From the NCBI RefSeq assembly GCF_003013245.1, contig NZ_PXYY01000002.1, positions 1 to 64,000 of the forward strand: a stretch of DNA of 64,000 bases. The letters are read 5' to 3'. Origin of the DNA: Neisseria iguanae (lineage in GTDB: Bacteria > Pseudomonadota > Gammaproteobacteria > Burkholderiales > Neisseriaceae). Position numbers and translations under genes: made by a program. Positions 8,696 through 17,689 of the stretch are shown piece after piece. The notes beneath the pieces are model-generated. The model searched no databases. It had not been told where the DNA came from and saw only the letters and a program-made list of their open reading frames with translations. Positions within the stretch are counted from its first letter, which is position 1. Each line of letters starts with the position of its first letter.

Positions 8696-8720
8696 AGGCC
8701 GTCTGAATTGTTCAGACGGC
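8696..8720. terminator. Inverted uptake-sequence hairpin after lgt
   Basis: GCCGTCTGAA and TTCAGACGGC face each other around a 2-3 base loop, just past the end of lgt (minus strand). Confidence 0.75.
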
Positions 8721-8726
8721 AGCAAA

Positions 8727-9581
8727 TTAGTTAATAGCGTTTTTTTTACCGAAATACACAAAACCAATCGCACCCGACACAATCATCGGCACGCTCAGCC
8801 ATTGTCCCATAGATAAGCCCAAAGTCAGTAAGCCCAAGTAATCGTCAGGCTGGCGGGCGAATTCGGCGATGAAGCGGAAGAAACCGTAGCCGCCCAAGAA
8901 CAGTGAAGCCACTTGTCCGGCAGGGCGCGGTTTTTTAGAAAACACCCATACCAAGATAAACAGGCAAATGCCTTCCAGCGCGAATTGGTAAAGTTGCGAC
9001 GGATGGCGCGGCAGCATGCCGTATTGGCTGAACCATCCGGCCCATTGCGGATTGTGTGCCGCCGCTTCCATGTCTGCGTAGTGTGCTTGCGGAAAGCCCA
9101 TTGCCCAAAAAGCGTCCGGGTCGGTCACGCGGCCCCACAGTTCGCCGTTGATGAAGTTGCCGATACGGCCTGAAGCCAAACCCGGCGGCACCAGCGGGGC
9201 AACGAAATCCATGGTTTTCAACACGCTGATGTTGTGTTTGCGGCTGAACAGCCACATTGCCGCCACCACGCCCAAAAATCCGCCGTGAAACGACATGCCG
9301 CCTTCCCACACTTTCAGCATGCTGATCGGGTCGGACAGATAGTCGAAGGGCTTGTAAAACAAAATATAGCCCAAGCGGCCGCCGAGAATCACGCCCAAAA
9401 TACCCCACGTCAGAAAATCATCGAGCATTTCTTTAGTAAACAAGGTATGGCCCTGCGCAATACGGCGGCGGCCCAGCCAGATAAACAGCATGAAACCGAC
9501 AATGTAGCTTAAGGCATACCAGCGGATGGACAAGGGGCCGATGCTGATGAGTACGGGGTCAAACTGGGGGTGAATAATCAT
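8727..9581 (-). CDS. lgt: Prolipoprotein diacylglyceryl transferase
   Basis: 284 residues with about seven membrane helices. Lgt moves diacylglycerol from phosphatidylglycerol to the lipobox cysteine of prelipoproteins at the inner membrane, the first step of lipoprotein maturation. Signature residues are visible: [13 protein letters not shown] near 20-32, [14 protein letters not shown] near 95-108, and the Lgt signature [14 protein letters not shown] near 138-151. [12 protein letters not shown] follows near 195. Length and helix order are usual. Single gene between terminators. Confidence 0.97.
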   Translation of the reverse strand: MIIHPQFDPVLISIGPLSIRWYALSYIVGFMLFIWLGRRRIAQGHTLFTKEMLDDFLTWGILGVILGGRLGYILFYKPFDYLSDPISMLKVWEGGMSFHGGFLGVVAAMWLFSRKHNISVLKTMDFVAPLVPPGLASGRIGNFINGELWGRVTDPDAFWAMGFPQAHYADMEAAAHNPQWAGWFSQYGMLPRHPSQLYQFALEGICLFILVWVFSKKPRPAGQVASLFLGGYGFFRFIAEFARQPDDYLGLLTLGLSMGQWLSVPMIVSGAIGFVYFGKKNAIN

Positions 9582-9604
9582 AAAGAATCCTTAAATTACA
9601 GATA

Positions 9605-9645
9605 AAGGCCGTCTGAAAAAAGGCTTAACTTTCAGACGGCCTTTC
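9605..9645. terminator. Inverted uptake-sequence hairpin between the M14 gene and lgt
   Basis: AAAGGCCGTCTGAAA and its inverse, separated by about 12 bases, lie just past the end of the M14 peptidase gene and upstream of lgt (both minus strand). Confidence 0.75.
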
Positions 9646-9667
9646 AGACACGAAACCGTTAACATAA

Positions 9668-10798
9668 TCAACGTAAATCGCCCGATACGTTCCAAATCGC
9701 CGACAACATCGCTTCGCCCAAACGCAGCGAACGTTGGCCGTTCCAGCCGAAGTCGTCGTCGGGCAGATTGTTGTTGTCTTTAAACGGCATTTCCAACGTG
9801 AAGGCCAAACATTTGAATTGTTCGCCCACCCATGGTGTCGCCATGCTCAGGTTGGCTTGGCCGGCTTTATCTTTCGGATAACCGATTTCATCTTGAAAGT
9901 CGGGGCTGGCAGCGAATAAAGCTCGTTTAAACTGCACTTCCAAAGCGGCAATGCGTCCGTTGTAGCCCGGAACGCCTTCGGTACCCGCCACGAATACAAA
10001 CGGCAAACCTTCATCGCCATGAATGTCAAGGAACAAATCCACCCCGGTTTCGCGCATTTTTTCGCGCACGACATACACTTCGGGGCTGCGTTCCGGCGTC
10101 GGATTTTGCCATTCACGGTTCAAATTGGCACCGGCAGCATTGGTGCGCAGATTGCCCAGCACTGAGCCGTCGGGGTTCATGTTCGGGACGATGTAAAATG
10201 TCACACGGTCGAGCAGGGCACGTGCGGTCGGATCCTGCGGGTCGAGCAGGCGGCCTAAAAAGCCTTCGACAAACCATTCGGCCATGGTTTCGCCGGGGTG
10301 TTGGCGCGCAATGATCCATACTTTCAAATCGCTTTCGGCTTGGTTGCCGATGGTCAGCAGATTGACGTCTCGGCCTTGCACTGTGCAGCCCAAATCATCG
10401 ATTTGGCACAAACCGCTGCCTTGCGCATCGCCCAGCAGGTTTAAATGCTGCTCGTGCGAATATGGTTCGAAATAGGCGTAATACACGCTGTTGGATAAGG
10501 GTGTGTGGTTGATGGTCAGCACGCCGTTTTCGTAACAGGTCGGCACACGGAACCAATTTTGACGGTCGTAGGAGGCGCAGGCTTGGTATTCTTTCCAGCC
10601 GTCGGGATAGGCTGCTTCTGCCGCATTATCGAAATGCATCACGCAATTTTGATACGCCGCGCCCTGCAGGCGGAAATAAAACCATTGTGCGAAATCGGCG
10701 GCATTGTCCGGACGCAGCGCCAGGCGGATATTGCCCGGCGTGCTCAAATCTTTCACAATCACGGAGCCGGCGTCAAATTGGGTGCTGATTTTCATCAT
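9668..10798 (-). CDS. M14-family zinc carboxypeptidase of the cytosolic (CCP-like) type
   Basis: 376 residues. An N-terminal beta-rich domain of ~125 residues (NIRLALRPDN, WFYFRLQGA, NWFRVPTCYENG) precedes the peptidase domain, as in the Nna1/CCP-like M14 subfamily. Zinc ligands are in RQHPGETMAEW (His, Glu near 165-168) and LDIHGDEG (His near 255). Substrate-binding residues are in NMNPDGSVLGNLRTN and GANLNREW; the catalytic glutamate is likely in TLEMPFKD near 340. No signal peptide, so cytosolic. It probably trims C-terminal residues from peptides; the target is unknown. Followed by lgt on the same strand. Confidence 0.85.
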   Translation of the reverse strand: MMKISTQFDAGSVIVKDLSTPGNIRLALRPDNAADFAQWFYFRLQGAAYQNCVMHFDNAAEAAYPDGWKEYQACASYDRQNWFRVPTCYENGVLTINHTPLSNSVYYAYFEPYSHEQHLNLLGDAQGSGLCQIDDLGCTVQGRDVNLLTIGNQAESDLKVWIIARQHPGETMAEWFVEGFLGRLLDPQDPTARALLDRVTFYIVPNMNPDGSVLGNLRTNAAGANLNREWQNPTPERSPEVYVVREKMRETGVDLFLDIHGDEGLPFVFVAGTEGVPGYNGRIAALEVQFKRALFAASPDFQDEIGYPKDKAGQANLSMATPWVGEQFKCLAFTLEMPFKDNNNLPDDDFGWNGQRSLRLGEAMLSAIWNVSGDLR

Positions 10799-10932
10799 GG
10801 GGGATTCCTGTGTGGAATAGAAGTTCGATAGCCCGTCATTCTAAAACATTTCAGGCAAATCATAAATCCTTTTACGTTTCAGCTTGTTTCAGACAGCCTT
10901 TGGTATTACTATTCAAAAAGTAAAATTGTTAA

Positions 10933-11844
<912 letters not shown>

Positions 11845-11861
11845 GTTAAATCAATAAGATT

Positions 11862-11891
11862 AAGGCCGTCTGAAAATTTCAGACGGCCTTT
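11862..11891 (+). terminator. Inverted uptake-sequence terminator of argB
   Basis: AAGGCCGTCTGAAA and its inverse with almost no loop, followed by TTTT, 18 bases after the argB stop. The next ~235 bases to dinB carry one more single uptake sequence (near 12050-12062) and no gene. Confidence 0.85.
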
Positions 11892-12128
11892 TGTATTTCA
11901 AACCATTGCTCGTGCAAACCACATTCTTTGCTGTCTTTGCTTTCTCATCGCCAACGCCCTGTGCGGATGTTTTCAGCTGCTTTCAATGAAGTCAGGGCGA
12001 GTGTTCCTTATTAATTATGTTATGTTTCAGACGGTTCTTGAATGGCTAAAAGGCCGTCTGAAAATTATTGTCATGTTGCTATTATCCGCCTGTCGGGTTA
12101 TGAAAGGAAAAAATGCTTTTCTATTTCT

Positions 12129-13187
12129 TTATAACCAAAGCGGTTGCTGCTGGTTTCTCGGCAATAAGTGGCTGACCCCAATGCCGATTAAACGAAAAGT
12201 GTTTTCCGTTTGTGGCGGTACGCGTTTAACCAACGTGTGTGCGGCTTTGAGTAGGGCTTGGCTGTCGGGTAGCACCGAAGAATAAGTCAGTGAACGGGTA
12301 ATAATGCGGAAATCATGGGTTTTAAGTTTAAGCGTTACGCCTTTGACATCGACATTTTTGCGCTGGATTTGCTGCCATAAATCTTCGGCCAAATGCGGTA
12401 AATGTTCTACTGTTTGCGCCAGCGACAAATCTTCCGGTAGTGTGATTTCGGTCGAAATCTGCAAACGCTCGCGGCTGGCCTTGACCGGCCGTTCATCGAC
12501 ACCGCGTGCCAAGTCGTAAAGGCGATAACCGTAGCGGCCGAAATGATTTAACAGCTCGCCGCGCTCGAAGCGGCGCAAGTCTCCGGCCGTCTGCATGCCC
12601 AGTCCCTGCATTTTTTTCAGTGTGACTTTGCCTACACCGGGTATTTTTCCCAGCGGCAGCGTTTCTAAAAAAGCATCGATTTTTTGCGGATGCAGCACAA
12701 ATTGTCCGTTAGGCTTGCGCCAGTCGGACGCAATTTTAGCGAGAAATTTGTTGGGTGCAATGCCTGCCGAAGCGGTTAAACCCGTTTCAGTAAAAATTTC
12801 CGCGCGGATTTTTTCGGCGATTTCACTGGCGTAGCGCATATTTTTCTTGTTGACTGTTACGTCTAAATATGCTTCATCTAAAGAAAGCGGCTCAATTAAA
12901 TCGGTATGCCGCCTGAAAATGGCATGAATCTGTGCCGATACTTGGCGGTATAGTTCAAAATGTGGCGGAATATAAATTGCCTGCGGACAAAGCCGTTTTG
13001 CCATCGCCACCGACATCGCTGAGTGCAAACCGAATTGCCTCGCTTCATAAGAAGCCGCACAAATCACCGAGCGCGTGCCTTCCCAAGCCACAACAATGGG
13101 TTTGCCTTTCAGGTGGGGCTGTTCGCGTAATTCTACCGAAGCGTAGAACGCGTCCATATCGATATGGATGATTTTGCGGTCGGACAT
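12129..13187 (-). CDS. dinB: DNA polymerase IV (Y family)
   Basis: 352 residues from ATG 13187, which gives the normal DinB N-terminus RKIIHIDMDAFYASVELRE; a longer in-frame start at 13262 would add 25 residues not seen in the family. Catalytic acidic residues are in IDMDAFYASVE (near 8-18) and SLDEAYLDVT (near 103-112). GIAPNKFLAKIASDWRKPNG and GIPGVGKVTLKKM (helix-hairpin-helix) follow. The little-finger domain occupies 240-340. The last residues QQPLWL resemble the clamp-binding hexapeptide of Y-family polymerases. It copies past damaged bases with low fidelity. Confidence 0.95.
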   Translation of the reverse strand: MSDRKIIHIDMDAFYASVELREQPHLKGKPIVVAWEGTRSVICAASYEARQFGLHSAMSVAMAKRLCPQAIYIPPHFELYRQVSAQIHAIFRRHTDLIEPLSLDEAYLDVTVNKKNMRYASEIAEKIRAEIFTETGLTASAGIAPNKFLAKIASDWRKPNGQFVLHPQKIDAFLETLPLGKIPGVGKVTLKKMQGLGMQTAGDLRRFERGELLNHFGRYGYRLYDLARGVDERPVKASRERLQISTEITLPEDLSLAQTVEHLPHLAEDLWQQIQRKNVDVKGVTLKLKTHDFRIITRSLTYSSVLPDSQALLKAAHTLVKRVPPQTENTFRLIGIGVSHLLPRNQQQPLWL

Positions 13188-13289
13188 AGATGAGTGAACA
13201 GATAAAAAACAGGATTTTAGCGGAAAATAGATACGAAAAGCCATCTGAACATATAAATCCATGTTCAGGCGGCTTTTCTTTCAGTTTAA

Positions 13290-13530
13290 ATCAGCAAAGT
13301 TTATTTGTTAGGCGCCAGCTGATCCGCCAAACCGCCGTCGGCACAATATTTCTCTATGATTTCTTCCCAAGTACCGAATTTTTCATTTGGGGTGAAAGTT
13401 TCGATGGCCGGTACGTCGGCATTGCTCGGGCGCAGCTAGGCGTTTGGCGGCCAATTCTTGTGTCTGTTTGCGCCACAGGTATTTCGGATATTCTTTGGTT
13501 TAATCATATCGTTTTGGCTGACCTTCAGTG
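13290..13530 (-). pseudogene. Decayed 3' end of an unknown gene
   Basis: Minus-strand translation gives EYPKYLWRKQTQELAAKRLA, then after a one-base shift PSNADVPAIETFTPNEKFG and TWEEIIEKYCADGGLADQ, ending LAPNK-stop. Codon use and the continuous sense of the two pieces suggest a real coding tail broken by a frameshift near 13435. I do not recognise the family. Its upstream end (13497-13529) is a 33-base near-copy of part of narQ (31260-31292, one mismatch). Confidence 0.5.
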
Positions 13531-13545
13531 TCAAGCTTAACAAAC

Positions 13546-13575
13546 AAGCCGTCTGAAAAATTTCAGACGGCTTGA
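13546..13575. terminator. Inverted uptake-sequence hairpin
   Basis: CAAGCCGTCTGAAA and its inverse around a short loop, just past the end of the GNAT gene (minus strand). Confidence 0.8.
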
Positions 13576-13581
13576 TAACTG

Positions 13582-14064
13582 CTACACATATTTGCGCATT
13601 AATTCACATTTGACTTTGACCCGTTCATTCAAAGGCAGCACCGCTTCGCCCAAGGATTTGTAGCCGTTTAAGCGGTAAAAAGGCACTGAATTGAGAGAGG
13701 CGTAGAGCTTTAAGAAACTCAAACCTGCGTTATGCGCCAATTCTTCGGCACGCTGTAACAATGCAGTACCTAAGCCTTGGTTGTGTACCAAGGGATGCAC
13801 ATACAGCGCGTCAAGCTGCGCTTCTTTAAAATCAACTTGGAAAAAGCCTTGAATCGCGTCGCGGTATTCCACTACCCACAAAGCCTTGGCTTTGTCGGCT
13901 ATGGTGGCATGATAGCTTTCCATGCCGAGCAATTCTTCCCATGCCTGCAACACGCATTCATTGTAGCTTTGGATACAGGTATATTGTACGGCATGCAGAT
14001 GCGCACTATGAATGAAAGGGCAGTCTTTTTCAGTAGCGGGGCGGAGTACGGTGAGAAGGTTCAT
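13582..14064 (-). CDS. GNAT-family N-acetyltransferase
   Basis: 160 residues from ATG 14064 (a GTG four codons upstream is also in frame). The acetyl-CoA binding motif A is LYVHPLVHNQGLGTALLQRA near residues 85-105, preceded by a strand (FFQVDFKEAQLDAL) and followed by SFLKLYASLNSVPFYRLNGY, all in GNAT order. It probably acetylates a small molecule or a protein N-terminus; the substrate is unknown. It stands alone, with an uptake-sequence hairpin downstream and another uptake sequence upstream near 14108. Confidence 0.85.
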   Translation of the reverse strand: MNLLTVLRPATEKDCPFIHSAHLHAVQYTCIQSYNECVLQAWEELLGMESYHATIADKAKALWVVEYRDAIQGFFQVDFKEAQLDALYVHPLVHNQGLGTALLQRAEELAHNAGLSFLKLYASLNSVPFYRLNGYKSLGEAVLPLNERVKVKCELMRKYV

Positions 14065-14194
14065 GGCAGTATCCACATTAGAGCTTTGGGGCCTTCCAAG
14101 ACAAAAGCCGTCTGAAAAACCAACAATCGGGTTTGTGATTATAGCAGCAATACAGCGTGTTCAGACGGGTTGTTGCCGGAAATTTCCGGCTCAA

Positions 14195-14800
14195 TTACTC
14201 GCTTTTAAAATGCTTGCGCAATACGAAAAACATGATACCTATACAGCTGAACATCACAATCAAATCGCCGAATGCGGTGAATTCACCCCAATATTTGCCG
14301 TCTGCAAACATAAAGGCGAAAAAAGCATGCAGCGTAGCGAGCAAGAAAAACATCCCTGCCCACGCCCAATTAAGTTTTTTCCAGCCGTCAGGCGAAAGTA
14401 CCAATACAGAATCAAACATTTTTTGCACGGCAGCGCGGCGGTCGCTGAAGAAAAGAGGTGAAATCAGCATGCCTGCGCCGAATGCGGCATTCAACAACAC
14501 GGCTTTCAGGCGAATATAGTAGTCGTCGCTCAACGCCAGCGTCACCCCTCCGAATACCACAGTCATGGCTAAGACAAACCATTGCTGACGCGCCAAACGG
14601 AATTTCTGTTTCACCAATTGATAGCCGTACATCAGCACGGTGGCAATAATCAAACCGGCAGTAGCGGCTAAAACGTGATTGTTGCCACTGCCTGCCGCGC
14701 CGGTGAGTTGCAGCAGAGGGTGGTTGGTGTCGGTTGGTTCGACGGTTTTATAAAGGTAGAAAAAAACAATCAGGGGCAGGAAATCAAGTAAGGCTTTCAT
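14195..14800 (-). CDS. yciB: Intracellular septation protein A (YciB/IspZ family)
   Basis: 201 residues with five predicted membrane helices. The start MKALLDFLPLIVFFYLYKT is the hallmark of YciB. FGGVTLALSDDYYIRLKAVL (near 98-117) and LNWAWAGMFFLLATLHAFFA are conserved family segments. YciB is an inner-membrane protein linked to cell-envelope integrity and division; its biochemical role is unsettled. The family is usually ~180 residues; the extra length here is an insertion in the first periplasmic loop (DTNHPLLQLTGAAGSGNN). Confidence 0.92.
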   Translation of the reverse strand: MKALLDFLPLIVFFYLYKTVEPTDTNHPLLQLTGAAGSGNNHVLAATAGLIIATVLMYGYQLVKQKFRLARQQWFVLAMTVVFGGVTLALSDDYYIRLKAVLLNAAFGAGMLISPLFFSDRRAAVQKMFDSVLVLSPDGWKKLNWAWAGMFFLLATLHAFFAFMFADGKYWGEFTAFGDLIVMFSCIGIMFFVLRKHFKSE

Positions 14801-14970
14801 GAGCGTTCAGATTAGAGGAACGGCCTGCCTGCGGTTGTGTTGCTCAGCAGCAGGCCGGCTGAAAAATAAATAAAAATGCCGGATATGGAAATCCGACCCG
14901 ATTCAAACGTTTTCGAACGGCATATTTTAGCGCAAATGCCGTCCGAAAACAGAAAACGATTGTAAAGCCA

Positions 14971-16116
14971 TCATACGCGTTTTAAGGTGGCATGTAAGGT
15001 TTGTGCTTTTTCAAAAGCGGTAGCCGCATCCGTTGCCAATGTGGTGAAATGGCCCATTTTTCGGCCTGTGCGCGCCGCTTTTTTACCATAAAGATGCAGT
15101 AATAAAGCCGTATCGCTTTGCAACGGCAGCCAATCGGGTTCGGTGCCGTCTTCACCCCAAACATCACCTAAAATATTGGCCATACAGCAGGCAGAGAGCA
15201 GGCGGGTGCCCGCAGGCGGCAGGCGGCACATAATACGTACCTGCTGCTGGAATTGACTGGCCGCACACGCATCAATCGTGTGGTGGCCGGAATTGTGCGG
15301 ACGCGGCGCAATTTCATTCACCACCAATTCATGCGTATCGCCGACGACAAACATTTCTACCGCCAGCACGCCGACATAATCCAATTCATCCGCCAACCGC
15401 TGCGCCATTTCCCGCGCCTGCTGCTGGATATCCGCGCTCAAACGGGCGGGTACGATGGAATAAGCCAGAATGCCGTTTTCGTGGATGTTTTCCGCAGGGT
15501 CGTAAGTTTGCACGTTGTGGCTGTTCAGACGGCATACCAACACCGAAATCTCACCGCGCAAATCAACCATTTTTTCCAACACGCAATCCACGCCGCCGTG
15601 TTCGGCAAACGCGGCTTTCAATTCATCCAAAGTTTTCACGCGGATTTGGCCTTTGCCGTCGTAGCCCAGCGTGGCGGTTTTCAAAAGACCCGGCAAAAAT
15701 TCTGCGCTTGCTTCAGTAATGTCTTCCGCTTTACACACGGGCTGATACGGCGCAGTCTGCAAACCGGCTTTTTGAATCCAAGATTTTTCTTGAATGCGGT
15801 TTTGTGCAATCGCCACACAGTTGCCGCTCGGGGAAACATTCGTATACCTGGTTAAAAAACGCATGGTGTCAGCGCTGGCGTTTTCAAACTCGGTCGTCAC
15901 CGCCGCGCATTTTGCCAATTCGTTCAAAGCTGTTTTATCGTCAAATGCCGCACACAAATGGCGGTCGGCAAATTCCGCTGCCGGTGCATCCGGGTCAGGG
16001 TCGAGTACGGTCACTTTATAACCCATGGTTTTGGCGGCGATAGCAAACATACGGCCGAGCTGGCCGCCGCCGAGAATGCCGAGCATGGCAGGGGGGAGAA
16101 TGGGCGTGTTTTGCAT
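14971..16116 (-). CDS. purK: N5-carboxyaminoimidazole ribonucleotide synthase
   Basis: 381 residues. PurK carboxylates AIR using ATP and bicarbonate in purine synthesis. It has the ATP-grasp layout: N-terminal GILGGGQLGRMFAIAAK (residues 13-29), DPDPDAPAAEFADRH, then the ATP-binding middle (LKTATLGYDGKGQIRV near 148-163, VLEKMVDLRGEISVLVCR near 190-207) and VNEIAPRPHNSGHHTIDAC near 262-280. purE, the next enzyme, is not adjacent. Downstream lies more than 1.5 kb of debris. Confidence 0.96.
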   Translation of the reverse strand: MQNTPILPPAMLGILGGGQLGRMFAIAAKTMGYKVTVLDPDPDAPAAEFADRHLCAAFDDKTALNELAKCAAVTTEFENASADTMRFLTRYTNVSPSGNCVAIAQNRIQEKSWIQKAGLQTAPYQPVCKAEDITEASAEFLPGLLKTATLGYDGKGQIRVKTLDELKAAFAEHGGVDCVLEKMVDLRGEISVLVCRLNSHNVQTYDPAENIHENGILAYSIVPARLSADIQQQAREMAQRLADELDYVGVLAVEMFVVGDTHELVVNEIAPRPHNSGHHTIDACAASQFQQQVRIMCRLPPAGTRLLSACCMANILGDVWGEDGTEPDWLPLQSDTALLLHLYGKKAARTGRKMGHFTTLATDAATAFEKAQTLHATLKRV

Positions 16117-16290
16117 GGTTTGATTATTTTATAGGATTAAAACGGATGTTGGAAATATAGGGCTTGTTCGCCAAGCTTAATTTGGCTTTTATGCTGTTTT
16201 CTCTTTCCTAGTCTTTGCAGAAGTAAAGTTTCTGACAGTTCATAAACTAAATTAATAAGTTATTTCTTTATATTTATATCCTTTATCCTG

Positions 16291-16750
16291 CTACATACAT
16301 TCAGAAAATTTTCGTACCCTCTGCCTTCCTTCTGGAGCACGGTTATATTTGTTTCGAATTAATTCAAAAATATCTCCATGCTTACTAAGGAAAGCGGAAT
16401 GGCGCAGCTTTGGCGCAACTGGGTGCGCAAATCTTCCAAGCGTTCGCGGGCTTGTTCGTAGCCGTTGGCGAGGGCGGTGTCGGCAGAGACAATCAGGTAG
16501 ATTTTGCCGGAAAGGTTGTCGATAACGGCCAATTCTTGCGACAGCATCTTTTGGTATTCTATCAGCATCTACTCCCAAGCAAGATTTGATATCCATTATT
16601 TTTTGCTTAGGGCTGGTATTGTCTTTAGTGTAAAATTCAATATCAGGTGCATAATGTATGCAAGGCACAACCGGCATTGGGCTGAAACATCTTCCGCAAG
16701 CACTTAGATAAAACGAATATGGCAAGATAAATTGTTATATTTTTCATCAT
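16291..16750 (-). pseudogene. Broken small lipoprotein-like gene interrupted by a trpE fragment
   Basis: Minus-strand reading from ATG 16750 gives MMKNITIYLAIFVLS, then after a one-base shift SACGRCFSPMPVV, together a plausible lipoprotein signal with lipobox (LSACG). It continues as IEFYTKDNTSPKQKIMDIKS and then breaks into a 164-bp copy of trpE (16385-16548). After the insert the frame resumes with [19 protein letters not shown] and ends KFSECM-stop. The original protein is unrecognised. The combination of frameshift and inserted foreign segment means it is dead. Confidence 0.55.
16385..16548 (-). repeat. Exact 164-bp duplicate of an internal trpE segment
   Basis: Bases 16385-16548 are identical to 18541-18704 inside trpE, in the same orientation, about 2.1 kb away. 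Identity stops abruptly at both ends (ACTAAGG versus CCTAAGG on the left, CATCTTT versus CATCAGT on the right). The segment encodes roughly TrpE residues 154-208. Confidence 0.97.
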
Positions 16751-17394
16751 TCATCTCATTTGAAAATTGCTTGGAAGACATCGGAAGAAAGCACATCCGA
16801 AACCGCAAACGGCGCTGATACAGGAATGGCAAGTATGATAATCATTTCGGCTTGTCTGCGTAGCAGATTTTCGAGTAGAAAAGCGCGTATGCAAGGCGAT
16901 ACTCAAAGAGGCCGGTTTTTACACGCTGAGCCGGTAAAACCGGCCGGCGCAGCAAGGAGGGTATTTTCACGGGGAACAGCGCGCGCCATCGTAGAATGCC
17001 ATTTATACCGGACCAATAAAGTAACCTTATATTTATCAGTAAATCCCTGTGCTAAGTGCTGCCTGTGCTAATAAACCTGCTACGCAAAGTTGGCAGACAG
17101 TCTCGGCACAGATGCCACCGATGTCGGCTAAGACGGCTTTAAATTCGGTGATGGTAGCAAGGTCGGCGCGTACAAGATAATTGCGCCAATTCGCCGCTGG
17201 AAAACTTGGCGCGCTGGCAGCGCGGAGTTTTTTTGTTATGTTCGGTTTTGACACTACTATTATTCGGCTTCCCTGCCTTTAAAAATCCAACAGCCGACGC
17301 TATTTTTTGATCGGCATATCCGCCTGCCGTGCCGTCCTGTAGATGTCAGTTTCTTATTTTGTGACTGTCTGAAAATTTGCTGTGTTGGTGATGT
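16751..17394. other. Gene-poor debris downstream of purK
   Basis: No intact gene. Around 16893-16975 lies a degenerate repeat also found near 35572-35655 (shared AGGCGATA, CTCA/TTCAGAGAGG, CGGTTTT, ACACGCTG, CCGGCGCA). A minus-strand frame at 17036-17254 (SKPNITKKLRAASAPSFPA) has some protein-like character but no recognisable family. Several fragments look like decayed coding sequence of mixed origin. Confidence 0.5.
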
Positions 17395-17489
17395 CGGCAA
17401 CATACTGCTTAGCCGGGGGTATTGCCCTGCTCCGGATTATCAATCATCATCAGGTCTTTATATTTTCCAACCTTCCCATGCCGTTGTTT

Positions 17490-17569
17490 TACCGATAATT
17501 ACATTTTATAACACCGATATAAAATGTGCCGTTGCGTTTGCTGACAAGAATACAAACGGCAGGTCGCAT
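17490..17569 (-). pseudogene. Fragment of a GIY-YIG (UvrC-N-like) endonuclease
   Basis: From ATG 17569 on the minus strand the reading is MRPAVCILVSKRNGTFYIGV, which matches the start of small GIY-YIG proteins (xVYILxSxxNGTLYIGVT). A stop follows within six codons, and downstream frames are broken. Only the first strand pair of the domain survives. Such proteins are structure-specific or homing-type nucleases; this one cannot function. Confidence 0.5.
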
Positions 17570-17689
17570 GCATGGTTTTCATCATTAATGACTTGTTGGA
17601 TTTTAAATTTCACCATCGGCGCGCAGGCGGAATGACAAAGGCTAAGGTTTCAGACGGCTTTCCGAATGAAAACAAAAGGCCGTCTGAAA

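Noticed and set aside
11986-12285. 99-codon plus-strand frame opposite the end of dinB
   Set aside because: Most of it is the antisense of dinB, and the rest carries an uptake sequence.
16760-17071. 103-codon plus-strand frame in the debris after purK
   Set aside because: It spans the degenerate repeat shared with 35.6 kb and has no consistent protein sense; kept only as debris.
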